DNA of 43,723 nt, taken from positions 1 through 43,723 of the forward strand of contig JBCCGI010000068.1 of assembly GCA_039029355.1 (NCBI GenBank), in the 5' to 3' direction. The notes beneath the pieces are model-generated. The model had not been told where the DNA came from. It saw only the letters and a list, made by a program, of their open reading frames with translations, and made no database searches. Positions 27,886 through 35,812 of the stretch are shown here, piece by piece (the stretch's first letter is position 1; every line of letters starts with the position of its first letter). The stretch comes from JBCCGI01 sp039029355 (GTDB lineage: Bacteria > Planctomycetota > UBA1135 > GCA-002686595). Made by a program: the position numbers and the translations under genes.

Positions 27886-28497
27886 TCAGGCCCCGGCCTG
27901 CTGCCAGGTCTGCCGGATCAACGCCAAGCGGCGCTCGACCGTGCGCAGGGCACACCCGAGCTCGGCGGCGATCTCGGCGTTCTCGTATCCCTCGAGGCGC
28001 CGAATCGCGATCGTGCGCAGGTCGTCTCCAGAGAGCAGGCCGAGGAGCCGTTCCGATTCCTCGGCGAGCTCGGCCGCGAAGGCCGGCGTCGGCTCCCGGC
28101 CGAGGACGTCGACCAGCTCGAGCGGCGCCGAGGCCCGGTCGCCGCCGCGCTTCTGCGCGTGCTCGCCCTTCATGCGGTCGCGGGCCTTGCGGGCGGTCAT
28201 CACCGCCAGCAGCGCCCACAGACCGTCGCGGTCGCCGAGCTCGGGGAAGCGCCCGCGGCGGACGCCCTCGCACAGGCTGTGGAAGGCCGAGAGCGCGACG
28301 TCCTCCTCGTCGAAGGCGCGCTTCGACTCGCGCGGGAGCTGGCGCTCGGCGAGGGCGACGAGCTTGCGGAAGTACCGCGACCACAGCTCCGTCGCCGAGA
28401 CGTCGTCGCCCTCTCGCAGACGCTCGAGCCAGAGCGTGACGGTGGCCTCGACGGGGATGCCGCGGGAGGGATCTTCGGACGAGGCGGGGTTCGGCAT
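27886..28497 (-). CDS. ECF-type RNA polymerase sigma factor (second kinase partner)
   Basis: 203 residues from ATG at 28497; a longer open frame upstream is Arg-rich and unlike the family. Region 2 is in TELWSRYFRKLVALAERQL and FDEEDVALSAFHSLCEGV, with DGLWALLAVMTARKARDRMK; region 4 is in LSGDDLRTIAIRRLEGYENAE, then IAAELGCALRTVERRLALIR. The KRGG linker resembles the other kinase-linked ECF factor in this window, but overall sequence is clearly different, so they are not recent duplicates. It is first in a two-gene unit with the kinase-TPR gene. Confidence 0.92.
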   Translation of the reverse strand: MPNPASSEDPSRGIPVEATVTLWLERLREGDDVSATELWSRYFRKLVALAERQLPRESKRAFDEEDVALSAFHSLCEGVRRGRFPELGDRDGLWALLAVMTARKARDRMKGEHAQKRGGDRASAPLELVDVLGREPTPAFAAELAEESERLLGLLSGDDLRTIAIRRLEGYENAEIAAELGCALRTVERRLALIRQTWQQAGA

Positions 28498-28554
28498 GGG
28501 CAGCGCGCGGATCGGGCGACCTCCGCGCCGCACGATCCTACCGCCCGCGCGTCG

Positions 28555-28583
28555 GGGGGACCGCCGTCGACCGGCGATCCCCC
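28555..28583 (-). terminator. Hairpin after the beta-helix gene
   Basis: GGGGGACCGCCG, loop TCGAC, CGGCGATCCCCC: eleven of twelve positions pair. It lies 30 bases beyond the stop of the minus-strand beta-helix gene and before the ECF gene start, so it probably separates the two transcription units. Confidence 0.5.
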
Positions 28584-28612
28584 TCCTTGCGTTCGCGATC
28601 ACGCGTCGCTCC

Positions 28613-30589
28613 TCACGGCAGAATCACCTCGTGCGCGTTGGAGATCGCGTACACGCCGTTGGCGGCCCCCGGCCCGAAGGCGACGCCTTGGGTGTACAGG
28701 CTCTGGCCGGTCAGCCCCGCGGGCACGGCGAAGTCGACTCCGAAGCCGGCCTCGCCCAGCTTCAGCCCACCGATCACCGGCAGGGCGCCGAGGGAGTCGA
28801 ACACGATCACGAACTGCGGCGAGAAGGGGTTGAGGTCGAGCCCCGGAACCGCCGCGGGCGGAAGCGCCACCCCGGTCGGCGCAAACTCAGCCAAGAGCAT
28901 GTACGTCGAGTCGGCAAACATCCCCGCCGGAGAGTCCAGGTGGACGGTCACGACCGATCCCGGCAGGGGCGCCTTGATGGCCTCGACGGGGTTGCCGCCC
29001 CCGTCGATAAGCGTGGCGAGCGCCAGGTCCTCATTCGTGCCCACGTAGGGCTGCTCCAGGACCTCGTCGGCGCCCATGTCGACCGCGCCGTCGATCAGCC
29101 GCGGATCGCCGTCGATGTCGGTGGTCGGCGCCGGAGCCCCAGGAGCTCCGGCGTCGCGGCAGGGCGAGCCGAGCGACAGGTGGAAATCGCCGGGGACGGC
29201 CTGGACGAACAGCGGATCGGTGTCCAGGTTGCCCGCGCCGGGGAAGCCGCCCTCGACGAGGCAGTGAGCGACGTCGATCGCGGCGCCGAGGCCGTCGATC
29301 GAGCCGGGCGTGTTGCTCCAGAAGATCGAGGAGCGGATGGTCAGCGCCGCCTGCGTGGCGACCGCTCCGCCGGTCACGCCGGCCTGGTTGCCGACGAACG
29401 TGCAGTGGTCGATCTCCTCGGACGGGTCCAGCGAGAAGATCGCGCCGCCGACGCCGCCCGCGACGTTGTCGAGGAACACGCAGTTCTCGACCCGCGTGTT
29501 GCCGAGCAGGCGCAGCGCGCCGGCGCTGTCCCCGCACTCATTGCCGACGAACTTGCAGCGGCGCACCAGGCCGGGCCCGGTGCTCCCGAGGGCGGCCGCG
29601 CCTCCCTCGATGACGCCGAGCAGGCTCTGGTTGCCCTCGAACTCGCAGTCCTCGACCACGAGGCTGTTCAGATCGCTCGCCTGCAGCGCGCCGGGCGCGC
29701 TGCTCGAGACGTTGCCCGCGAAGCGGGTGTTCCTGACGACGAGGTCCATCGACGCCCCGCTCACGCGTACCGCGACCGGCCCGGCGGCGCTCTTGTCCTC
29801 GACGACGCAGTCCTCGATCCGGACGCTTTCGGATTGGTTCAGGGTGATCGCGCCGACGTTCGCGCGGAAGGTGCTGCTCGTGATCGCGACGGACGCCGCT
29901 CCGCCGGGGCCGTCATCGACGACGGTCTGCCCGGTGTTGTCCTCGAAGGTGCAGGCGTCGATCGTCAGCGAGCCGCCGTTCTGCACCTCGATCCCGCCGA
30001 ACGAGTTGGCGCGGAAGGTACACGCGGTCAGCGTCAGCTCCCGGGGCGTCGCGAGCAGGATCGGGAGGTCCTCGTTCTCGACGAGCTCCGTGCCGATGAA
30101 GGTCGCGCCGGCGTTGTCGACGATCCGGATCGTCGCCGAGTCGCCCGAGACCGGGCGCACGTTCCGGTCGAAGACGCAGTCGACGATCGTCGGCGTGGCG
30201 TTGCCGGACACGTCGAGCGCGCCGCCGCGAGCGGTGGACGCCAGGCCGCGGAAGAAGGTCAGCCCCTCGATGACGAGGTCGGCGCCTTCCCCGTTCTGAA
30301 CGGCCAGGATGTTCCCGACGAGACCGCCGTCCAGCACGGTCTGCGCCGCGCCGCTCTCGCCCTTCAGGGTCAGCTCCTTTCCGAGCGTGTCGAGGCCGTT
30401 GACCAGGTACTGGCCCGCCTCGATCAGCACCACGTCCCCGGGGGCCGCGGCATCGATCCCGGCCTGGACCGTCGGCTGGTCGCTCGGAACGCGGATCGTG
30501 GACTGGGCCTCCACCGAGGCGGCGAGAAGGAGAAGAGCCACCCCCGCGAGGGGCAGCAGACACTGGCGGCGAGAATCGACGGGCTTCAT
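28613..30589 (-). CDS. Secreted right-handed beta-helix protein (choice-of-anchor Q type)
   Basis: 658 residues; signal peptide LLPLAGVALLLLAASVEAQ. Residues about 30-470 are a right-handed parallel beta-helix: opening STIRVPSDQPTVQAGIDAA, PGDVVLIEAGQY, then many coils of the form [V/I].[D/N]C.F..N (IVDCVFDRNV, LTACTFRANS, IDACTFEDNT, VEDCEFEGNQ, IDHCTFVGNQ). Residues about 470-510 (DPLFVQAVPGDFHLSLGSPC, DIDGDPR, VDMGADE) are the choice-of-anchor Q signature. The last 150 residues (from about EDLALATLIDGGG) belong to the C-terminal module shared in this window and end SLYTQG...ISNAHEVILP. Pectate-lyase-type catalytic residues were not identified; a structural or adhesive surface role is the safer inference. 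Confidence 0.87.
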   Translation of the reverse strand: MKPVDSRRQCLLPLAGVALLLLAASVEAQSTIRVPSDQPTVQAGIDAAAPGDVVLIEAGQYLVNGLDTLGKELTLKGESGAAQTVLDGGLVGNILAVQNGEGADLVIEGLTFFRGLASTARGGALDVSGNATPTIVDCVFDRNVRPVSGDSATIRIVDNAGATFIGTELVENEDLPILLATPRELTLTACTFRANSFGGIEVQNGGSLTIDACTFEDNTGQTVVDDGPGGAASVAITSSTFRANVGAITLNQSESVRIEDCVVEDKSAAGPVAVRVSGASMDLVVRNTRFAGNVSSSAPGALQASDLNSLVVEDCEFEGNQSLLGVIEGGAAALGSTGPGLVRRCKFVGNECGDSAGALRLLGNTRVENCVFLDNVAGGVGGAIFSLDPSEEIDHCTFVGNQAGVTGGAVATQAALTIRSSIFWSNTPGSIDGLGAAIDVAHCLVEGGFPGAGNLDTDPLFVQAVPGDFHLSLGSPCRDAGAPGAPAPTTDIDGDPRLIDGAVDMGADEVLEQPYVGTNEDLALATLIDGGGNPVEAIKAPLPGSVVTVHLDSPAGMFADSTYMLLAEFAPTGVALPPAAVPGLDLNPFSPQFVIVFDSLGALPVIGGLKLGEAGFGVDFAVPAGLTGQSLYTQGVAFGPGAANGVYAISNAHEVILP

Positions 30590-30908
30590 GGCTCGGTTCG
30601 GGGGCTGGAGGTGAGGGGGCCGGACGGGCGCCGCGGCGTCCTACCGGGTTTCACTCTCTCGATGGACGGGCGTCTCGCTCACCCGCCACCCGATCGCGAG
30701 AATCCGTCCAGCTCGCAGCCCGCGCTGCGCGGCCGCCCGCAGAGCGCGACCTCACCGCGTTCCCGTGCAGCGCCAGCTCGGCCGGGATGGGGGGCGTCGA
30801 AGAGGGCGCCAGAGGCAGCCCCCCTCATTCCATCGACGTGCCGGCGTCGCCGGTCAGCATCGAGTCGACGACCGGTCCGTGGCCGCGGCCGGAGCGCTCG
30901 AAGGCGGG
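30590..30908. other. 319-base intergenic region, no gene recognised
   Basis: It lies between the start of the beta-helix gene and the end of the RTX gene, both on the minus strand. It must hold the beta-helix promoter and any RTX terminator. Only a short CCGGC-GTC-GCCGG hairpin (30841-30853) is seen. Frames open here lack credible protein features. Confidence 0.6.
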
Positions 30909-32195
30909 TTAGAACCGGGCGACCTGATCGTCGTCGCCTGAGGCCGGTGGGTCCCCGTCCAGCGCAGCGAGGCGCAGCTCCTCGCCGTGTTCGAACCGCA
31001 GCAGCTCGACGCCGCGGAGCGTGTCGACGCCGTCGCGGCCCGCGACCCGATCCCGGACCGTCGTCGTCCCGCCTGCGGTCTCGACCTCGTAGTCGGCGCG
31101 GGGGCCGGCGTAGAGCGCGACGTCCTCCCCCTCTCCGCCGTCGAGGACGTCGTCGCCTGCGCCGCCCGACAGCGAGTTGTCGCCCGCGTTGCCCGTCAGC
31201 GCGTTGTCGTGCTCGTTGCCGACGAGCGCCGCGTCGTTCGAGCCGGCGAGCCTCGCGCTCCGCAGGTGCTGTGCCTTGTACGTGTAGGCCACCTCCGGGT
31301 CGAAGGTCATCGAGAAGGTCCCCTCGAAGTCCTGCGGCAGGGTCGGCGTGTAGGTCAGGTGCGGCGGCAGGAACTTCTCCATCAGCGCGAAGCCCGCGGG
31401 GTCCTGTGCGCGCATCGCCGCCCGGCTCCCCGCGAAGTACCGTCCGAAGTGCGACTGACCCTCGGGGACGTCGCCCGGCTCGATGGGGTGTGCCTCGTAG
31501 AGGGTCGGGTGGACCGTCCACAGGTCGTAGTAGTTGTCGATCAGGGCGCCGACGTACTCGTTGGCGTGGTTCTCCGGCTCGTCGTCCGGCCAACCCTGCC
31601 AGCCGCTCTCCTCCGCGGCGTCGTTGGCCGCCTGCATCTCCGCGACCATCGCCGGCCGCGTCGGCACGACGCCGTAGTCGTGGATCAGGTGCCAGATCTC
31701 CTCGTAGGCGGCGTCGCGCGTGGCGTGCGCCATGTAGTCGGCGTCGCCCGGCGCGGGGCACTCGTTGGCGCGCAGGTCCTGCATCGAGAGGTCGGTGCCG
31801 CCGAAGAGCGCCCAGCCGGCGTCCTCGAGATCCTCCTCGGTGTTGAAGAAGACCATGGTCGCCTTGCGGTCCGCCATGGCGTTGGCGATGTCGCGCTTGT
31901 CGTCGCCATGCGCGGAGCCCGGGTGGTCGGTCAGCAGGAACTCGAGCACGTCGCGCCCGTGACGGATCTGGTCGTCGGTCCAGGCGTCCGCGGCGAGGAT
32001 GTGGATCGGCTTCCCGTTCGGGGCGAGGATCCGCGTGTACTTGACGAAGTGCTTGTGGAACAGCTTCGGCACCTCGTCGGGCAGCGGCACGATCCCGCCG
32101 GGGACGCCCGAGACGTCGATGTCGGGGAGCGTCACCTGCGCGCCGACGGGTAGCGCCAGCGCGCTGGCCATGAGGAGACTCCGTGCGCGATTCAT
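30909..32195 (-). CDS. Exported protein with RTX-type calcium-binding repeats and a metallopeptidase-like helix motif
   Basis: 428 residues; ATG with GGAGG seven bases upstream. Sec signal RSLLMASALALPVGAQ. The main domain (about 40-310) contains YEEIWHLIHDYG (Glu165-Glu166, His169, His172) and HANEYVGALIDNYYDLW (His210, Glu213), an arrangement reminiscent of zinc metallopeptidases, although there is no canonical HExxH, so the activity is unproven. Residues about 322-362 hold RTX-like glycine/aspartate repeats (NALTGNAGDNSLSGGAGDDV, then LDGGEGED) that bind calcium in RTX proteins. RTX proteins usually leave by type I secretion through a C-terminal signal, whereas this one has a Sec signal. 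The C-terminus after the repeats (RFEHGEELRLAAL) looks like the usual beta-roll cap. Confidence 0.75.
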   Translation of the reverse strand: MNRARSLLMASALALPVGAQVTLPDIDVSGVPGGIVPLPDEVPKLFHKHFVKYTRILAPNGKPIHILAADAWTDDQIRHGRDVLEFLLTDHPGSAHGDDKRDIANAMADRKATMVFFNTEEDLEDAGWALFGGTDLSMQDLRANECPAPGDADYMAHATRDAAYEEIWHLIHDYGVVPTRPAMVAEMQAANDAAEESGWQGWPDDEPENHANEYVGALIDNYYDLWTVHPTLYEAHPIEPGDVPEGQSHFGRYFAGSRAAMRAQDPAGFALMEKFLPPHLTYTPTLPQDFEGTFSMTFDPEVAYTYKAQHLRSARLAGSNDAALVGNEHDNALTGNAGDNSLSGGAGDDVLDGGEGEDVALYAGPRADYEVETAGGTTTVRDRVAGRDGVDTLRGVELLRFEHGEELRLAALDGDPPASGDDDQVARF

Positions 32196-32326
32196 CTCGC
32201 GACCTCCGCGTTTCCGAGTGGCGAGGGGTCGCGAGGCTTGTGGCCGAGCGTCCTACCCCTCCAGCGTCTCGTCGGGCGGTAGCGACGAACCGGCCCCGCG
32301 GCTCCGACGCCAGGATGCTACCACAT

Positions 32327-32363
32327 GGAGCGCGACGTCGCGTCTCGACCGGCGTCGCGCTCC
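32327..32363 (-). terminator. 11-bp hairpin after the second sortilin-like gene
   Basis: GGAGCGCGACG, 15-base loop, CGTCGCGCTCC, beginning ten bases beyond the stop codon (complement of 32374-32376) of the minus-strand gene. No U-tract. Confidence 0.5.
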
Positions 32364-32373
32364 GGGGAGGAGA

Positions 32374-35300
32374 TCAGCGGCGCCGCCACTCGGGCAGGCG
32401 CCCCGGCGTGTCACCCACGCCGGCCGCTTCGAGCTGCTGCTCGATCCCCGGTAGCTCTGCGGTCGTGATCGCGCGCAGCCGCTCCAGGAGCGGCGCAAAG
32501 GCGTCGGCTGCGAAGTTGTACGCGTCACGCTCGGTCTGGGTCGGCGCCGATGAGGTGTAGAGCTGCGAGCCCGCCACGTTCTCGATGCGCGCCGAGATCG
32601 ACCTCGGCGACGGCTTGTTGCGGGAGCTGAGCGAGCGATCGCCCGAGAGCGTTGCGCGCAGCTGCAGCAGCTCTTGATCGAGCCGCTCGATCTCGCCGAG
32701 CAACGCCAGGTCGACCGCGCCGCGCCGGATCGCGACGCGACAGTGATCGACGCGGGACAGCAGCTCGTTGAGGACGCGATCCGAGGCACGCACCGCGCGC
32801 CGCAGGTCGACGACCGCGCGCTGGAACGCCAGCACTTCGACCCGATCGTCGGCCGGCAGAGTCGCCAGGTTGAGCGCCTCGACCTCGAACGAGACCGGGC
32901 CGGCTAGCGCCTGGACCGAGCCCGCGACCTCGCGCTCGACCGTCGCCGAGTAGCTGCCGCTGAGGACCAGCGGTCCCGCGTCCGAACGGTTCCAAGGCTC
33001 GTCCTCGTCTCCCTCCTTCAGCTCGATACGCGTCGCGGCCGGATAGCGCAGGTCCCACGCGATGCGGTGCAGTCCCCGCTTGCGCGGCGCGTCGATGCGC
33101 CGCACGAAGGCGCCTTCGGAGTCCCGGATCGTGACCCAGACCGCGGGGTCGTTCTCGCGACCCTCGGTCCGCATGTCCTCGTCGCTCGGGAACGGGTAGG
33201 CCTCGCCATCGGCCTCGCGCGCATCGGTCTGTGCCTTCTCGCGCCGCTCCTTGCTGGTCTGCAGGTCCGACTTCAGGTGCAGCGTGAGCAGCGCACCGAA
33301 CGGCGGGTTCGGCGCCGTGAAGTAGGTCGAGCCCTGCGAGCCGCGGCCGCTGCGGAGGCCGAGCCGGCTGCGCTCGATGTAGAGCGGCGCCTTGCGCACG
33401 GCGAAGAGGTGCGCCTCCGCGTCGACGACCTGCTGCGCGAGCTCGCGCAGGGGCGCGTAGTCGTCGAGCACGTAGAACCCGCGGCCGAACGTGCCGAGGA
33501 TCAGGTCGTCGTGGTCGCGCTGGACCTCGATGTCGCGCACCGCGATGGTCGGAAGCCCGGCCTTCATCGCGTGCCAGCTCGTCCCGCGGTCGAGCGATGC
33601 GTAGAGGCCGTATTCGGTGCCGCAGAACAAGAGGTCCTCGCGCTCGTGGTCCTCGGCCAGCGACCAGACGACGTCGCGCTCGGGCAGCGTCTCCGCCAGC
33701 GAGCTCCAGCTCTCCCCGTAGTCTTCGCTGACCAAAAGGTACGGCGTGAAGTCGCCGTGCTTGTGGTTGCTGAAGCCGGCGTAGATGCGGCCGGGAGCGT
33801 GGTGTGAGGCCTCCAGCCGACTGACGTAGGTGCGCTCGGGCACGCCGTAGAAGCGCTCGATCTTGCGCCAGCTCTCGCCGCCGTCGCGGCTGACGTGCAC
33901 GAGGCCGTCGTCGGTGCCGACGTACAGCACGTTCTCGTCCAGCGGCGATTCGCTGAGCGAGACGGAGTTGCCGTAGACCGACGTCGAGTTGTTCTTCGCG
34001 ACGGCGTCGACCTCCTGCACGCGGCCCATCACCTCGAGCTGGTCGCGGTCGATTCCACGGGTCAGGTCGCCGCTGATCGCCTGCCACGAGTCGCCCCGGT
34101 CGTCGCTGCGGAACAGCCGGTCGGCTGCGAAATAGAGCCGCGTCGGGCTGTGGGAGCTCAGCAGCAGCGGCGAGTCCCAGTTCCAAACGATCGGCGCCTC
34201 GCCGGGCGCCTGGCGCGGCTTGATATCGGTGATCTCGCCGCTCTTGCGGTCGTGGCGCACGAGGCCGCCATACTGCCACTGCGTGTAGACGAGGTCGGGG
34301 TTCGTCGGGTCGATCTGCGCCTCGTAGCCATCCCCGCCGACGGTCACGAACCAGTCCTCGCTCGCGATGCCCGCGCGATGGGTCGTTCGCGACGGGCCGC
34401 CCATCGAGTTGTTGTCCTGCGTGCCGCCGTAGATGTTGTAGAAGGGCTCGGCACGGTCGGCGCTGACGCGATAGAACTGCGCGAGCGAGAGGTTCTCCTT
34501 GAAGTCCCAGTGCGTGCCGCCGTCCCAGGTCTCGTAGAGGCCGCCGTCTCCGCCGATGACGAGGTGGTCCACGTCGCGCGGGTCGATCCACAGGGCGTGG
34601 TCGTCGACGTGGCGGTCGCGGTTGCCGACGCGGTGCCAGGTCTTGCCGCCGTCACGCGAGCGGGTGGTGTAGGTGTCGAGGCAATAGAGCGTGTCGACGT
34701 CGTGCGGGTCGCAGACGAGCTCGTTGTAGTACTGCGGGCTACGCGCCACCTTGTCGCTCATGCGCTCCCAGCTCTCGCCGCGGTCGAGCGAGCGAAACGT
34801 GCCGCCCTTGTCGCGCTGCGCCTCGATGATCGCGTACAGGACGTCGGGGTTGGCCGGCGAGATGGCCAGGCCGATGCGGCCCATGTCGACCTTCGGAAGA
34901 CCGCTCTCGATCTCGCGCCAGGTCTCGCCGCCGTCGGTCGTCTTGTAGAGCCCCGACTCCGGCCCTCCGTTGATCAGGGTCCAGACGTGCCGCCGGCGCT
35001 GATAGGCGGTTGCGTACGCGACGTCCGGGTCGCGCGGGTCGAGGTGCACCTCGTTCGCGCCGGTGTCGTCGCTGATGAACAGCGACCGCTCCCAGGTCGC
35101 GCCGCCGTCGGTCGTCTTGTAGACGCCGCGCTCGCCGCCGCTGCGCCACAACGGGCCCTGCGCGGCAACCCACACGACGTTTGAGTCGCGCGGATCGATC
35201 GCGATGCGGCCGATGTGCTCGCTGTCGGCGAGCCCGACGTTCTCCCACGTGCCTCCGCCGTCGCGTGACCGGTAGACGCCGTCGCCCCACGAGACGCTGC

Positions 35301-35640
35301 GCTGGCTGTTGTTCTCGCCGGTGCCGACCCAGACCACGTGCCGGTTGCCGGGATCGAGCGTGAGGCAGCCGATCGAGTAGGAGCTCTCGCCGTCGAAGAT
35401 CGGCTCGAACGTCGTGCCATTGTTGACGGTCCGCCAGACGCCGCCGGACGCCGCCGCGACGAACCAGCGCGACTCGATCTCCGGGTCGACGGCGATGTCG
35501 ACGATGCGCCCCGAGCACATCGCCGGGCCGATGCCGCGGAGCTCCAGCGCGCCGAGCGCCGCGGCGAGCTGATCTTGATCGGATTCCGCCTGCGCAAGCA
35601 CAGGTCCAACGCAAAGCAGGGGGAGCAGGAGAGTCTTCAT
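32374..35640 (-). CDS. Secreted sortilin/VPS10-like beta-propeller protein (paralogue)
   Basis: 1088 residues; signal peptide MKTLLLPLLCVGPVLAQ without a lipobox. At least ten Asp-box motifs run through residues about 40-730 (SRDGGGTWENV, TTDGGATWERS, TTDGGETWREI, SLDRGESWERM, SRDGGKTWHRV, SDDRGDSWQAI, SEDYGESWSSL, SLDRGTSWHAM), followed by a beta domain with LHRIAWDLRYP and a helical tail. Layout and the WDLRYP segment match the lipoprotein at 21720-24917, so both belong to one family; overall similarity is moderate, which argues for an old duplication. It opens with RGIGPAMCSGRIVDIAVDP, typical of the bacterial VPS10-like group. Binding or peptidase-associated roles have been proposed for such proteins; no catalytic site is claimed here. 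Confidence 0.88.
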   Translation of the reverse strand: MKTLLLPLLCVGPVLAQAESDQDQLAAALGALELRGIGPAMCSGRIVDIAVDPEIESRWFVAAASGGVWRTVNNGTTFEPIFDGESSYSIGCLTLDPGNRHVVWVGTGENNSQRSVSWGDGVYRSRDGGGTWENVGLADSEHIGRIAIDPRDSNVVWVAAQGPLWRSGGERGVYKTTDGGATWERSLFISDDTGANEVHLDPRDPDVAYATAYQRRRHVWTLINGGPESGLYKTTDGGETWREIESGLPKVDMGRIGLAISPANPDVLYAIIEAQRDKGGTFRSLDRGESWERMSDKVARSPQYYNELVCDPHDVDTLYCLDTYTTRSRDGGKTWHRVGNRDRHVDDHALWIDPRDVDHLVIGGDGGLYETWDGGTHWDFKENLSLAQFYRVSADRAEPFYNIYGGTQDNNSMGGPSRTTHRAGIASEDWFVTVGGDGYEAQIDPTNPDLVYTQWQYGGLVRHDRKSGEITDIKPRQAPGEAPIVWNWDSPLLLSSHSPTRLYFAADRLFRSDDRGDSWQAISGDLTRGIDRDQLEVMGRVQEVDAVAKNNSTSVYGNSVSLSESPLDENVLYVGTDDGLVHVSRDGGESWRKIERFYGVPERTYVSRLEASHHAPGRIYAGFSNHKHGDFTPYLLVSEDYGESWSSLAETLPERDVVWSLAEDHEREDLLFCGTEYGLYASLDRGTSWHAMKAGLPTIAVRDIEVQRDHDDLILGTFGRGFYVLDDYAPLRELAQQVVDAEAHLFAVRKAPLYIERSRLGLRSGRGSQGSTYFTAPNPPFGALLTLHLKSDLQTSKERREKAQTDAREADGEAYPFPSDEDMRTEGRENDPAVWVTIRDSEGAFVRRIDAPRKRGLHRIAWDLRYPAATRIELKEGDEDEPWNRSDAGPLVLSGSYSATVEREVAGSVQALAGPVSFEVEALNLATLPADDRVEVLAFQRAVVDLRRAVRASDRVLNELLSRVDHCRVAIRRGAVDLALLGEIERLDQELLQLRATLSGDRSLSSRNKPSPRSISARIENVAGSQLYTSSAPTQTERDAYNFAADAFAPLLERLRAITTAELPGIEQQLEAAGVGDTPGRLPEWRRR

Positions 35641-35661
35641 GGTTGGCCGTTAGCATTGCAC

Positions 35662-35682
35662 AGCGGCCCCCTGGGGGCTGTT
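35662..35682. promoter_or_regulatory. Nine-pair hairpin in a divergent promoter region
   Basis: AGCGGCCCC, loop CTG, GGGGCTGTT, with two G-U wobbles. It lies 22 bases before the start of the minus-strand sortilin-like gene and 131 bases before the plus-strand gene. It could be an operator or a 5' leader structure; nothing else supports either. Confidence 0.25.
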
Positions 35683-35812
35683 AGAAAGTGGTCGTCCCGC
35701 GGACGGCTGCGCGACCGTGGGGCCATGGGGCACGTCGTTGCTCGGTCCTGCGGCGGCAGCAGAGACGGCGCCGCTACGACGCCACCCCGACCCTCTGGTA
35801 GCCTCCTTCGCC

